From an uncultured Planctomycetaceae bacterium (GTDB lineage Bacteria > Planctomycetota > Planctomycetia > Pirellulales > Pirellulaceae): a DNA stretch of 45,416 bases. The notes under the pieces are model-generated. The model worked only from the letters and a program-made list of their open reading frames with translations. It searched no databases and had not been told where the DNA came from. This document shows positions 36,859 through 44,917 of the stretch, one piece after another; positions within the stretch are counted from its first letter, which is position 1; every line of letters starts with the position of its first letter. The DNA is taken from contig CALBSZ010000218.1 in NCBI GenBank assembly GCA_937967665.1, positions 1 to 45,416 of the forward strand, written 5' to 3'. The position numbers were made by a program, and so were the translations under genes.

Positions 36859-37872
36859 TTACTTTTGCTGCCGACCAATCGTAATCCGCAACTTGAGTTC
36901 CTGGTCACCGCGACGCACTTTCAAATCGACGCGGTCACCGGGCATGTACTCTTTGACCAACTTGGAAAGGGAACCAAAATCCGTGATCCGTTTTCCGCCA
37001 AATTCAATAATCGTGTCGCCGACTTCGATTCCTGCCTTCTCAGCCGGGCTGTTTTCAAACACCTTGGAGATGCGCGCGTCATCGGCATCCTGCTGTCCCT
37101 GGACACCGATCATGGGACGATGGCCGGGAAGGTATCCCCAGGCCTCGCCGCGCGTCAATCGGTCCCACGTATTGCGGTACGTATCAATCGGTACATGGAT
37201 GTTCTGCGTGAGCGCGACGCCGATGCGGCTGTTGATGCCGATAACCTTGCCGTCGGCGTCGAACAGCGGTCCCCCCGAATCGCCACCGACCAGCGGACAG
37301 TCGGTAATGATCGCTTCGTTGGCGCTGGTCAGGACGCGGCCGAGTCGCACCACGGGCTTGCGGTCAGACAAATAGCCGCCCGGATGCCCCGTGACAAAGA
37401 CCCATTGCCCGGCGAGCAAATCATCGGACGATCCCATTTCCGTGAACGCCCAGTCGCCCTCCTCTGAAATTTTCAGCAAACCGCCGTCGACCGTACGATT
37501 CAGGCCCATCGTTTTGGCACGCACCGTCTTGCCGTCCGGGAACGTGATAAAGGCATTCTTGTTGGGTTTGCCGATAACATGGGCCGCCGTCAGCACGTAG
37601 CCATCACGGCTGATCACCACGCCGCTTCCCTGCGCGTTGCCGACACGGACACCCACCGTGCACGCGATCAGCTTCTTGGCCAGCTCGCGCTGCTGCTTCT
37701 CCATGGCGAGCAGGTCGTCGATATTCTTGGGAACGCTGCCGGCATAGATCGCGGCCAGCCGCTCCTGGGAATCGAGCGCCGGAGCTTCTTCGGCAGCAGG
37801 CTGCGAAAACGCCGTGGCGGTCAGGAAGGAGAACACCGCGGCCAGCGCGATAGGAAGAATCGGTCGAAACAT
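36859..37872 (-). CDS. Secreted trypsin-like serine protease with C-terminal PDZ (HtrA/DegP family)
   Basis: A 337-residue exported protease. The signal peptide is MFRPILPIALAAVFSFLTAT with cleavage near AFSQ. The catalytic triad is complete: His98 in YVLTAAHVIG, Asp129 in LNRTVDGGLLKI and Ser199 in LVGGDSGGPLFDADG. A C-terminal PDZ domain (about 253-335; GVQGQQDADDARI, SPAEKAGIEVGDTII) follows. It would degrade or refold misfolded proteins outside the cytoplasm. ATG at 37872 is chosen because AAGGAAC lies 8-13 nt upstream and the signal peptide begins there; the frame is open 39 codons further. It heads an operon with the Cys-variant protein and DUF4404. Confidence 0.9.
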   Translation of the reverse strand: MFRPILPIALAAVFSFLTATAFSQPAAEEAPALDSQERLAAIYAGSVPKNIDDLLAMEKQQRELAKKLIACTVGVRVGNAQGSGVVISRDGYVLTAAHVIGKPNKNAFITFPDGKTVRAKTMGLNRTVDGGLLKISEEGDWAFTEMGSSDDLLAGQWVFVTGHPGGYLSDRKPVVRLGRVLTSANEAIITDCPLVGGDSGGPLFDADGKVIGINSRIGVALTQNIHVPIDTYRNTWDRLTRGEAWGYLPGHRPMIGVQGQQDADDARISKVFENSPAEKAGIEVGDTIIEFGGKRITDFGSLSKLVKEYMPGDRVDLKVRRGDQELKLRITIGRQQK

Positions 37873-38007
37873 GAATGGGTTCCTTGAATAGCCCGCACGT
37901 AGGCGCAGTCCGCAAAGGCAGCTAAGTTGCATGATAACGCAAAGCTTCGAAATTTTCTCGTCGTCGCCCCACAAAACGCTTCGTTTCAAAAAGAAACCTT
38001 TATTCTA

Positions 38008-38862
38008 ATGTCAAATTTAGTAATAGGTTATGGTTATTTGGGCAGTCGCGTCGCCCGCTTGTGGCAGGATGCGGGACACCGAGTCTTCGCGATGACACGT
38101 TCCCCACAACGCGCAAATTCTATTGCGGAGGCCGGTTTTTCGCCAGTCATTGCGGACATTACCGATCCGGCAAGCCTGGCAAACCTGCCTGACGTCTCCA
38201 CCGTGCTGCTGTCCGTTGGTTACGATCGCAACAGCGGCAAGCCGTTGAGGGACGTGTTTGTGGGCGGAATCGCCAACGTCCTCGACGCGCTACCAGGAAC
38301 GGTTTCCCGGCTGATCTACATCAGTTCCACCGGCGTCTATGGTCAGGACAACGGAGAATGGGTGGATGAAAACAGCGCGTGTCAGCCGCGGCGTGACGGG
38401 GGCCGCGCGTGCCTGGACGCCGAACGGATCATCGCGCAGCACGCTCTCGGTCGCCGCGCGACGATTCTTCGCCTGGCCGGGATCTACGGACCCGGACGGA
38501 TCCCTCGCCGATCCCAAATCGAAAAGGGCGAACCGATCGCTTCCCCGTCGCAAGGCTATTTGAACTTGATTCATGTGGACGATGCGGCGGCGATCGTATT
38601 GGCGGCCGGGACCCTGGATCCGCCCCATCGCTTCGTGGTCTCGGATGGCACCCCGGTGCCGCGAGTCGACTATTACCGCGAAGTCGCGAGTCGGCTGCAA
38701 TCACCGCCCCCGGTGTTCACCGCTCCGGATCCGGCCGCTCATGCAACCGAACGTGCCGGCACGGACAAGCGGGTCGACAACCGCCGCATGCTGGCCGCGC
38801 TGCAGGTCACGCTGCGATATCCCTCCTATCGCGAAGGACTCGCCGCCATCCTGGCTCAATAG
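38008..38862 (+). CDS. NAD-dependent epimerase/dehydratase-like SDR protein
   Basis: A 284-residue extended SDR. The N-terminal VIGYGYLGSRVARLWQDAGH is the NAD(P)-binding Rossmann motif (GxGxxG), and YISSTGVYG contains the Ser and Tyr of the active site, though the usual Lys spacing is disturbed (STGVYGQDNGEW, not YxxxK), as in the YeeZ-like branch. LRLAGIYGPGR and NLIHVDDAAAIVLAA complete the pattern. Substrate is unknown. ATG at 38008 is chosen at the start of the Rossmann fold; the ribosome site is poor and the frame is open upstream. It is divergent from the protease operon and convergent with proS, overlapping it by 7 bp. Confidence 0.82.
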   Translation: MSNLVIGYGYLGSRVARLWQDAGHRVFAMTRSPQRANSIAEAGFSPVIADITDPASLANLPDVSTVLLSVGYDRNSGKPLRDVFVGGIANVLDALPGTVSRLIYISSTGVYGQDNGEWVDENSACQPRRDGGRACLDAERIIAQHALGRRATILRLAGIYGPGRIPRRSQIEKGEPIASPSQGYLNLIHVDDAAAIVLAAGTLDPPHRFVVSDGTPVPRVDYYREVASRLQSPPPVFTAPDPAAHATERAGTDKRVDNRRMLAALQVTLRYPSYREGLAAILAQ

Positions 38863-40370
38863 GCTTTCGCGAAGATCGCACGCTGCGTCGTCGGCTGGCC
38901 GGTGAAGATGCACTTTCCTGAAGCGGTTTCCTGGTCGAGCGGCAGGCAGCGAATCGTCACCTTCAGGTCCTTCAGTAATTTGTCGATCTCGGGCGTTTCC
39001 GTAAAGAAACAATCGGCAAAGCCGCCATGGATTTCCGGCTTCTCCTGGTTGGACGGCGTGAAGTATTCGCGGAATTCGTCGAGATTCTCGATCACGCGTG
39101 AATTTTCTTCACGCTGAGCCAGGGCCTTCTGGAACAAACCGTCCTGGCTGGCCTGGAGCGCCTCGCCGATCGTCGCCACGAATTCCGCGCGGTCCCTCGG
39201 CGTCTTCGTCCCGGTATCGCGACGTCCGACAAAAACCCCGTTTTTGGCAATGTCTTTCGGCCCCACTTCACAGCGGAGCGGGACGCCGCGTTTGATCCAC
39301 TGCCAGTTCTTCTCGCCGCCGCGAAGGTCGCGATCATCCAATTGCACGCGAATCGGCTGGCCGGCGAACGATTGGGCTTCGAGCTCCTGTTTGAGGCTGT
39401 CGCAATAGGCCAGAACATCCGCGCGTTCATCGTCGTTGCGATAAATGGGCAGGACGACGACGTGCCGCGGCGCCAGCTTGGGTGGGACAATCAGACCATC
39501 GTCATCGCTATGCGTCATGATCAGGGCGCCAACCAGGCGAGTGGAAACACCCCACGAGGTCGTCCAGCAGTAGGCTTCCTTGCCGTGCTGGTCCTGGAAT
39601 TTGATCTGCTGCGCATGGGCAAAGTTCTGGCCGAGAAAATGGGATGTCCCGGCCTGCAGCGCTTTGCGATCCTGCATCATTGCTTCGATGGTCAGGGTCG
39701 ACACGGCGCCGGGAAAGCGTTCGCCCGCCGTCTTTTCGCCTTTGATTACGGGCATCGCCATGTGGTTTTCGGCGAAGTCCGCATAGAGATCCAGGATCTT
39801 GACGGTCTCCTCCCAGGCCTCGTCGCGCGTGGCATGCGCCGTATGCCCCTCTTGCCAGAGGAACTCCGCGGTGCGCAGGAACATCCGCGTCCGCAATTCC
39901 CAACGTACCACGTTCGCCCACTGATTGATCAGAATGGGCAGGTCCCGATACGATTCGACCCACCTTGCGTAGGTGGCGCCAATGATGGTTTCGCTGGTGG
40001 GACGCACGATCAGGGGTTCCGCGAGTTTCCCGGAGGGTACCAGTCCGCCGTCAGGCCCAGGCTCCAAACGGTGATGCGTCACGACCGCGCATTCCTTCGC
40101 GAAACCTTCGACATGTTCCGCTTCCTTCTCCAGAAAACTCATGGGTATGAAGAGCGGAAAGTAGGCGTTCTCGTGCCCGGTCGCCTTAAACATGCCGTCC
40201 AGGACGCCCTGCATGTTCTCCCAGATGCTCATACCCCAGGGTTTGATCACCATGCACCCACGTACGTCCGAGGTTTCCGCGAGATCCGCGGCGCGAACCA
40301 CTTGCTGGTACCATTCGGGATAGTCTTCCTGGCGAGTCGGGCTGATGGCGTTTTTGGGTGGCTTGGCCAT
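38856..40370 (-). CDS. proS: Prolyl-tRNA synthetase, archaeal/eukaryotic-like type
   Basis: A 504-residue class II aminoacyl-tRNA synthetase that charges tRNA-Pro. It is the short archaeal/eukaryotic type, without the editing INS domain of most bacterial enzymes. Signs are the N-terminal SPTRQEDYPEWYQQVVRAAD, GCMVIKPWGMSIWENMQ, the motif 2 region VVRWELRTRMFLRTAEFLWQ and EGHTAHATRDEAWEE, and the C-terminal zinc-like domain ending AIFAKAY with the terminal Tyr typical of this type. It is encoded on the minus strand; ATG at 40370 fits the family N-terminus, while the frame extends 25 codons upstream. It is a single gene, 246 bp after the kinase gene. Confidence 0.96.
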   Translation of the reverse strand: MAKPPKNAISPTRQEDYPEWYQQVVRAADLAETSDVRGCMVIKPWGMSIWENMQGVLDGMFKATGHENAYFPLFIPMSFLEKEAEHVEGFAKECAVVTHHRLEPGPDGGLVPSGKLAEPLIVRPTSETIIGATYARWVESYRDLPILINQWANVVRWELRTRMFLRTAEFLWQEGHTAHATRDEAWEETVKILDLYADFAENHMAMPVIKGEKTAGERFPGAVSTLTIEAMMQDRKALQAGTSHFLGQNFAHAQQIKFQDQHGKEAYCWTTSWGVSTRLVGALIMTHSDDDGLIVPPKLAPRHVVVLPIYRNDDERADVLAYCDSLKQELEAQSFAGQPIRVQLDDRDLRGGEKNWQWIKRGVPLRCEVGPKDIAKNGVFVGRRDTGTKTPRDRAEFVATIGEALQASQDGLFQKALAQREENSRVIENLDEFREYFTPSNQEKPEIHGGFADCFFTETPEIDKLLKDLKVTIRCLPLDQETASGKCIFTGQPTTQRAIFAKAY

Positions 40371-40616
40371 GAATCGATTCCTTATCGCTGATCGTGGGCT
40401 CCGTGCCGATCTATTGGCGCGTTCACATGTGGCTTTCCAGCCCAACCCAAGAAGTCTTGGGAAGGACTGACGAGCGGGTCGAAGGGCGTCCCTTTCGACG
40501 TACGCAGATTATGACGGGGATGCGAAAGCGAACGCAAGGGGAGCCACAGCAGAAGGACCTGCCGCACGAAGCAAGGGTCGCCCGCGAGGAGGGTTCGCAC
40601 AGCGGCGTTTACGCGA

Positions 40617-42287
40617 CTACGGTTCTTCGATGATCACGGCACCGCTGGTATCCACCGGCCGATCTCTCGACGAGGGGTCACGATCCCCAGAACTCGTCAG
40701 GGCATAAATCGCCAAGCCCATCAGCAGCAATACCAGGCCACCGAGCGACAACCAGAGCGCGAGTGGCGGCTTGTTGGTACGGCGAGCGCGGTCGCGCCGA
40801 CTATCCATAATGGAACGCTTACTGGTGGATGGATCGACGACGGCGGAAAAGTTGAGGTCCAAGTCAACGGTGCTCTTGCTCGCCGATTGCCCGTCGTCCT
40901 GGATGTCCACGGCTTCGTTGGGCTCCTCGTCCAACCGCTTGGCGACGGGCAGCGTGGATCGACGTCCCGATCCGGACTTGCTGGACCCGCCCGATTTCAA
41001 CCCCGATTTGCTGGACCCACCCTTGGCCAGATCCTTGCCGGTGTCGGTCGTGGAGTGCTTGTTCGAAACGGTGTCCTCTCGCACGACAGGCGTCGATGGG
41101 CTGTCAGCGGCAACGGGTGGCTTCCCCGACTTTCGAGAAGCCTGCTTCACTTGCGTCGAACCGCTATTGCTGGCTTGCGCCGATGCGGCCGCCGCGGCCA
41201 GGTTGGCGATCTTGGATGAGGAATCCGAGCTGGCACCCACGAATTCTCGTCCACGGGAAACGAGCCACTGCTCCAGGGAATTCGCGACTTCCCGGCAGGA
41301 TTGGTAGCGGTCCTGAGGATCCTTTTGCAGCATCTTCCAACAGATGCGTGCGAGCTCGTCCGGACAACCCGGCCGCTCGTCGCTGATCTCGGCCGGCATC
41401 TTCGTCTGATGCTTGGCAATGCGCTGCGCCAAGGTGCCGTCGGGGAACGGTGCGTGCCCGGTCAGCAGGTAGTAAAGACTACATCCCAAACTATAGATGT
41501 CGGCACGAAAATCGACGTCGTGACTGTTCAACGCCTGTTCCGGAGCCAGATAGTCGGCCGTGCCCAGTACGTTTTCGTTGTGGGCCAATGTCAAGGAAGC
41601 CTTTTCGTCATCGCTGCGTAGGGCCAACCCCAAATCCAGGATGCGGACGATGCCGTCGTCGTCAATCAAAAGATTCGCGGGCTTGATGTCGCGGTGGATC
41701 AAATTCGCGTCGTGAGCGTGTTGCAGGCCTTCGGCCGCCTGAGCGATGTAGTTCGCGGCGTCTTCAAACTCCAACGGTCCGGAAGCGCGAACGATGTTCT
41801 GCAAGTCCTTCCCCTTGACGTACTCCATCACCAGGTAGTGCGTATCCCCGTCGTTGTCCACGTCGTAGGCACGAACGATGTTGCGGTGATCAAGCGCCGC
41901 CGTAGCCTGCGCTTCCAGATGAAATCGGGCCAGGTATGACGAGTCGCCAACGCGACTCTTGGGCAGCACTTTGATCGCGCGCTTGCGATGCATCAGCACA
42001 TGCTCGGCCAGATAGACACTGCTCATTCCGCCCGTACCCAGGTGACCGAGCAATTTGTACTTGCCCAGGAAGAAGCCTTTGTACTTGCGGTCATACAGCT
42101 TGTCGCGGTGCCACGTTGTAATCAACTCGCGCTCGATCAGAAAGTCCGCCAGGCTATCCAGGTCTTCCGGCAGCTTCCCGCCGTGCATCTTGGCGCAGTC
42201 CTTCAGCGCCAGTTGCAATTGGTCGGGCTCGACCAACTTGCTCTTGCGGACCAGATCGATAAATTGTTGAGGGCTGACTTTGGCCAT
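40617..42287 (-). CDS. Membrane-anchored serine/threonine protein kinase
   Basis: A 556-residue Hanks-type kinase. Residues 1-70 form a small N-terminal domain found ahead of planctomycete kinases (QQFIDLVRKSKLVEPDQLQ, ITTWHRDKL). The kinase domain has LGHLGTGGMSSVYLAE (glycine loop), AIKVLPKS (ATP Lys), HRDIKPANLLID (catalytic Asp), DLGLAL in place of DFG, and GTADYLAPEQ. All key residues are present. A low-complexity Ser/Lys/Gly-rich linker (about 350-490) leads to a single membrane helix (LALWLSLGGLVLLLMGLAIY) and a short C-terminal tail with DRPVDTSGAVIIEEP. The kinase would sit on the cytoplasmic side. Substrates are unknown. ATG at 42287 lacks a strong ribosome site. Confidence 0.93.
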   Translation of the reverse strand: MAKVSPQQFIDLVRKSKLVEPDQLQLALKDCAKMHGGKLPEDLDSLADFLIERELITTWHRDKLYDRKYKGFFLGKYKLLGHLGTGGMSSVYLAEHVLMHRKRAIKVLPKSRVGDSSYLARFHLEAQATAALDHRNIVRAYDVDNDGDTHYLVMEYVKGKDLQNIVRASGPLEFEDAANYIAQAAEGLQHAHDANLIHRDIKPANLLIDDDGIVRILDLGLALRSDDEKASLTLAHNENVLGTADYLAPEQALNSHDVDFRADIYSLGCSLYYLLTGHAPFPDGTLAQRIAKHQTKMPAEISDERPGCPDELARICWKMLQKDPQDRYQSCREVANSLEQWLVSRGREFVGASSDSSSKIANLAAAAASAQASNSGSTQVKQASRKSGKPPVAADSPSTPVVREDTVSNKHSTTDTGKDLAKGGSSKSGLKSGGSSKSGSGRRSTLPVAKRLDEEPNEAVDIQDDGQSASKSTVDLDLNFSAVVDPSTSKRSIMDSRRDRARRTNKPPLALWLSLGGLVLLLMGLAIYALTSSGDRDPSSRDRPVDTSGAVIIEEP

Positions 42288-42597
42288 GGGTCGGCCGACC
42301 CGTTATGCAGCTACCACGGAAAACGATCCGCATCGAAGTGAGTTACGAGAAGAACATCAACAAGAGCGATTTGAGAGCGCTCCTGGCGAACACGTCCTTT
42401 CGTCCGACAATGACAAATCAACATGATGAAGATTATGATGACAACGATAGACTATCATGAATCCGGAAAGCATACCATCGGTTTCGCGGACAAGTAAAGC
42501 ACCTGCCCCAAAAAATACGGGTAATTTGTCCGCTACGCCAATTGGCTGGTCTAATCGCGGATTGACGGATGTGAGGAGAACAGGAACAATTCCGCTG
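42288..42597. other. Divergent intergenic gap, 310 bp
   Basis: The gap between the kinase and the glutaredoxin-like gene holds no gene that I can support. It contains an AT-richer stretch (about 42405-42460, ATGATGAAGATTATGATGAC) that is unlike its surroundings and could include divergent promoters; I cannot define hexamers. Confidence 0.35.
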
Positions 42598-42828
42598 ATG
42601 CGGACTCTACCTCACGCCATCCTCTATACGCGAAAAGGGTGTCACCTGTGCGATGTCGCCCAGGCCCTGCTTTCCGAGCACGGAATCGAGCCCGAAGTCG
42701 TGGATATCGACGCGCATCCCGAGCTGGTCGAACGCTATACGAATTGCGTCCCCGTCGTCCTGCTGAACGGCCGGGAACGGTTTCGCGGCGTTGTCAATCC
42801 GGTCCTGCTCAAACGACTGCTCAAGTAG
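42598..42828 (+). CDS. Glutaredoxin-like protein (DUF836 type)
   Basis: A 76-residue thioredoxin-fold protein with MRTLPHAILYTRKGCHLCDV and the redox CHLC pair, followed by EVVDIDAHPELVERY and VPVVLLNGRERF. The end RGVVNPVLLKRLLK completes the beta-alpha fold. It fits the small glutaredoxin-like family PF05768. ATG at 42598 is chosen because the fold begins there; AGGA is 12 nt upstream and GTG at 42571 is a possible earlier start. It may be cotranscribed with the DUF2064 gene 64 bp downstream. Its partner is unknown. Confidence 0.82.
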   Translation: MRTLPHAILYTRKGCHLCDVAQALLSEHGIEPEVVDIDAHPELVERYTNCVPVVLLNGRERFRGVVNPVLLKRLLK

Positions 42829-42892
42829 TCACGGCGCGGATTCCTACTGGAGGACTGCACATTCGCCTTTCCCACGAAAGCGACCGTCGCTG

Positions 42893-43564
42893 GTGACAGA
42901 ATTCGGGATGTTCGGGAAGTACTGGGACCCCGGCCACGTCAAAACACGCCTGGCCGCGACGATCGGCGATCAGGCAGCCGCCGGCATCTATCGCGAATTC
43001 CTGGGGCACCTGAGTCGTGTCTTTGCCGGCGTCGCCGACCGCCGCGTTCTGTCCTTTTCGCCGTCCTCGGCGCGGAGCGCCTTTGAGAAGCTCGCGGGCG
43101 ACGCCTGGGAGCTGCGGCCACAGTCCACCGGGAACCTGGGACAGCGACTTCGTCACCATTTCCAGCGTGCTCAAGCGACAGGCGTTACGCGCTGCCTGGT
43201 CATCGGCAGCGACAGCCCCAACCTGCCGCCCGCCTACGTCGAACGGGCGTGGCAACTGCTCGATTCGTCCCCGGTGGTACTGGGACCGGCCGACGACGGC
43301 GGCTACTACCTGATCGGATTCGCCCATTGCCTGCCAGATGTCTTCACAAATATTGACTGGGGATCAAACCAGGTCTGGCAGCAGACCACCCGGCAACTGG
43401 AACTGCAGGACCTTCGCTTCGCAACACTACCCACATGGTACGACGTGGACGATGAAGATTCACTTGAACGCCTGCTCGCTCAACTCGCCGAATCCTCCAA
43501 GCCCGCAGAGCAGCGGCTAGGCGCCACGATCCGGCAGATTTTGGACACTAGACTCGGCGCCTAA
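42893..43564 (+). CDS. DUF2064/TIGR04282-family nucleotidyl- or glycosyltransferase-like protein
   Basis: A 223-residue protein with a GT-A-like fold. The first block FGKYWDPGHVKTRLAATIG corresponds to the FxKxPxPGxVKTRL signature, VIGSDSPNLPPAYVERA supplies the metal-binding DxD-like site, and GPADDGGYYLIGF is the strongest family mark. Members are annotated in arsenosugar or other glycosyltransfer contexts; the real substrate here is unknown. The start GTG at 42893 gives MTEFGMFGKYWD, which fits relatives. The frame is open upstream but that part overlaps the glutaredoxin-like gene and is not family-like. Confidence 0.8.
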   Translation: MTEFGMFGKYWDPGHVKTRLAATIGDQAAAGIYREFLGHLSRVFAGVADRRVLSFSPSSARSAFEKLAGDAWELRPQSTGNLGQRLRHHFQRAQATGVTRCLVIGSDSPNLPPAYVERAWQLLDSSPVVLGPADDGGYYLIGFAHCLPDVFTNIDWGSNQVWQQTTRQLELQDLRFATLPTWYDVDDEDSLERLLAQLAESSKPAEQRLGATIRQILDTRLGA

Positions 43565-43680
43565 GTGATTTGACTCCTCGATCGCGGCGGCGAGCGGAGT
43601 TGCGTTGGATGATTAACGTCACTCCAGAACAACGGCACCGCGTCTTACGACATCTTCTTGTTCGTGTTAAAAACGGGATC

Positions 43681-44796
43681 ATGGATGACATTCTGATTGT
43701 CGGCGGGGGAGTCATTGGCCTGTCCATCGCCTATGAGTTGAGCGGGCATGGCATGCGCATACGCCTGGTCGACCGCGCGCTGCCAGGCCGCGAAGCGTCG
43801 TGGGCGGGCGCGGGAATCCTGCCCCCCGCCAATCAGGCGACGGCCCGGCATGCCATCGACGCCCTCCGCGGACTCAGCCATCGCCTCCATCCGGTCTGGG
43901 CTGAACGCCTGCAACAGCAAACCGGAATCGATACCGGGTACCGCCGTTGCGGCGGCATCTACCTGGCCCGCAGCCCGGGCGAAGCCGTCTCGCTGCACGC
44001 TGCCGCCAACCTGTTCCGCGACGACGGCCTGGAAATCGAACCGCTTTCCCCCGACGACATCCGGTCGCTCGAACCGGAACTCGCCGACCTGGTCGACCGC
44101 GGCGCCCTCAAAGCCGCCTACCTGATGCCCGAGGAGGCTCAGCTGCGCAATCCCCATCACTTGCAAGCCTTGGAATTGGCCTGCCGGCAAGCGGGCGTGG
44201 AGCTGGAAGCGGGCGTGGAAGTCACGGGGTTCAATGTCGAGAAATCGACATGCCTGAGCGTCAACACGCGGAACGGCCTCCGCCGTGCCGAACGCATTTG
44301 TCTGACTTCCGGAGCGTGGACCTGCCTGCTGCTCAAAGAACTTGGCATCCCGACCGGAATCCTGCCTGTCCGCGGGCAGATGGTCTTGTTTCAATGCCAA
44401 ACCGTTCCCTTTCGCCACATCCTGAACGAAGGTCCCCGCTACCTCGTCCCGCGCGACGACGGCCGCGTACTGGTCGGTTCCACCGAGGAAGAAGAGGGTT
44501 TTGACAAGAGTACCACGGCGTCGGCCATCGCGGACTTAACCGCCCTGGCACAGGATCTAGTTCCGGCCCTCCGCGACGCGAGAAGGGAACGCTCCTGGGC
44601 CGGACTGCGCCCTGGGTCCTTTGACGGCTTTCCCTATATTGGTAAGCTGCCTGGGCTGGACAACGCGTTCGTGGCAGCGGGACATTTCCGCAGCGGCCTG
44701 CACCTGTCTCCCGGAACAGCCGTCGTGGTGAGTCAGTTGCTGCGCGGCGAGCAGCCCGAAATTGACCTCACTCCGTTTCGCGTCGGACGCGGCTAG
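43681..44796 (+). CDS. thiO: ThiO-like glycine oxidase / FAD-dependent amine oxidase
   Basis: A 371-residue DAO-fold flavoprotein. MDDILIVGGGVIGLSIAYEL is the FAD-binding GxGxxG; WAGAGILPPA, LRNPHHLQALELACRQAGVE, TSGAWTCLL, PVRGQMVLF, VLVGSTEEEEGFD and GLRPGSFDGFPYIG plus AAGHFRSGLHLSPGTAVVV are the typical glycine oxidase blocks. ThiO makes iminoglycine for thiamine thiazole synthesis, but other D-amino-acid oxidases look alike and no thi genes are in view, so the symbol is tentative. ATG at 43681 is chosen at the Rossmann start; the frame extends 37 codons upstream without family similarity. Confidence 0.87.
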   Translation: MDDILIVGGGVIGLSIAYELSGHGMRIRLVDRALPGREASWAGAGILPPANQATARHAIDALRGLSHRLHPVWAERLQQQTGIDTGYRRCGGIYLARSPGEAVSLHAAANLFRDDGLEIEPLSPDDIRSLEPELADLVDRGALKAAYLMPEEAQLRNPHHLQALELACRQAGVELEAGVEVTGFNVEKSTCLSVNTRNGLRRAERICLTSGAWTCLLLKELGIPTGILPVRGQMVLFQCQTVPFRHILNEGPRYLVPRDDGRVLVGSTEEEEGFDKSTTASAIADLTALAQDLVPALRDARRERSWAGLRPGSFDGFPYIGKLPGLDNAFVAAGHFRSGLHLSPGTAVVVSQLLRGEQPEIDLTPFRVGRG

Positions 44797-44803
44797 TGCC
44801 TCC

Positions 44804-44878
44804 GGTAAAGGGGTCAGGAGTCAATTGTGCGAAGCACCCGAAGGGCCGTTCCGGCAATTGACTCCTGACCCCTTTACC
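44804..44878. repeat. Perfect 24-bp inverted repeat between two flavoprotein genes
   Basis: GGTAAAGGGGTCAGGAGTCA plus ATTG (44804-44827) is perfectly inverted at 44855-44878, separated by 27 bp. Any transcript would form a 24-bp hairpin; there is no T-run, but the structure may end transcription of the thiO-like gene. A perfect inverted repeat of this size in a non-coding gap suggests a REP-like element, possibly mobilised by a RAYT-type transposase elsewhere in the genome. Confidence 0.82.
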
Positions 44879-44917
44879 CTCGATGATTGTCACCTGCTTA
44901 GCAACGAGTACCCTCTA

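Noticed and set aside
35521..37467. A 648-codon open frame on the plus strand across the two HtrA-like genes
   Set aside because: It is antisense to two well-supported protease genes, begins inside the DUF4404 gene and encodes no recognisable protein; long open antisense frames are expected at this GC content.
39342..40391. A 349-codon plus-strand frame inside proS
   Set aside because: It is antisense to proS and not protein-like.
42400..42470. CRISPR-like or tandem repeat in the AT-rich stretch before the glutaredoxin-like gene
   Set aside because: Only short GATGA-like runs occur; no regular repeat-spacer pattern.
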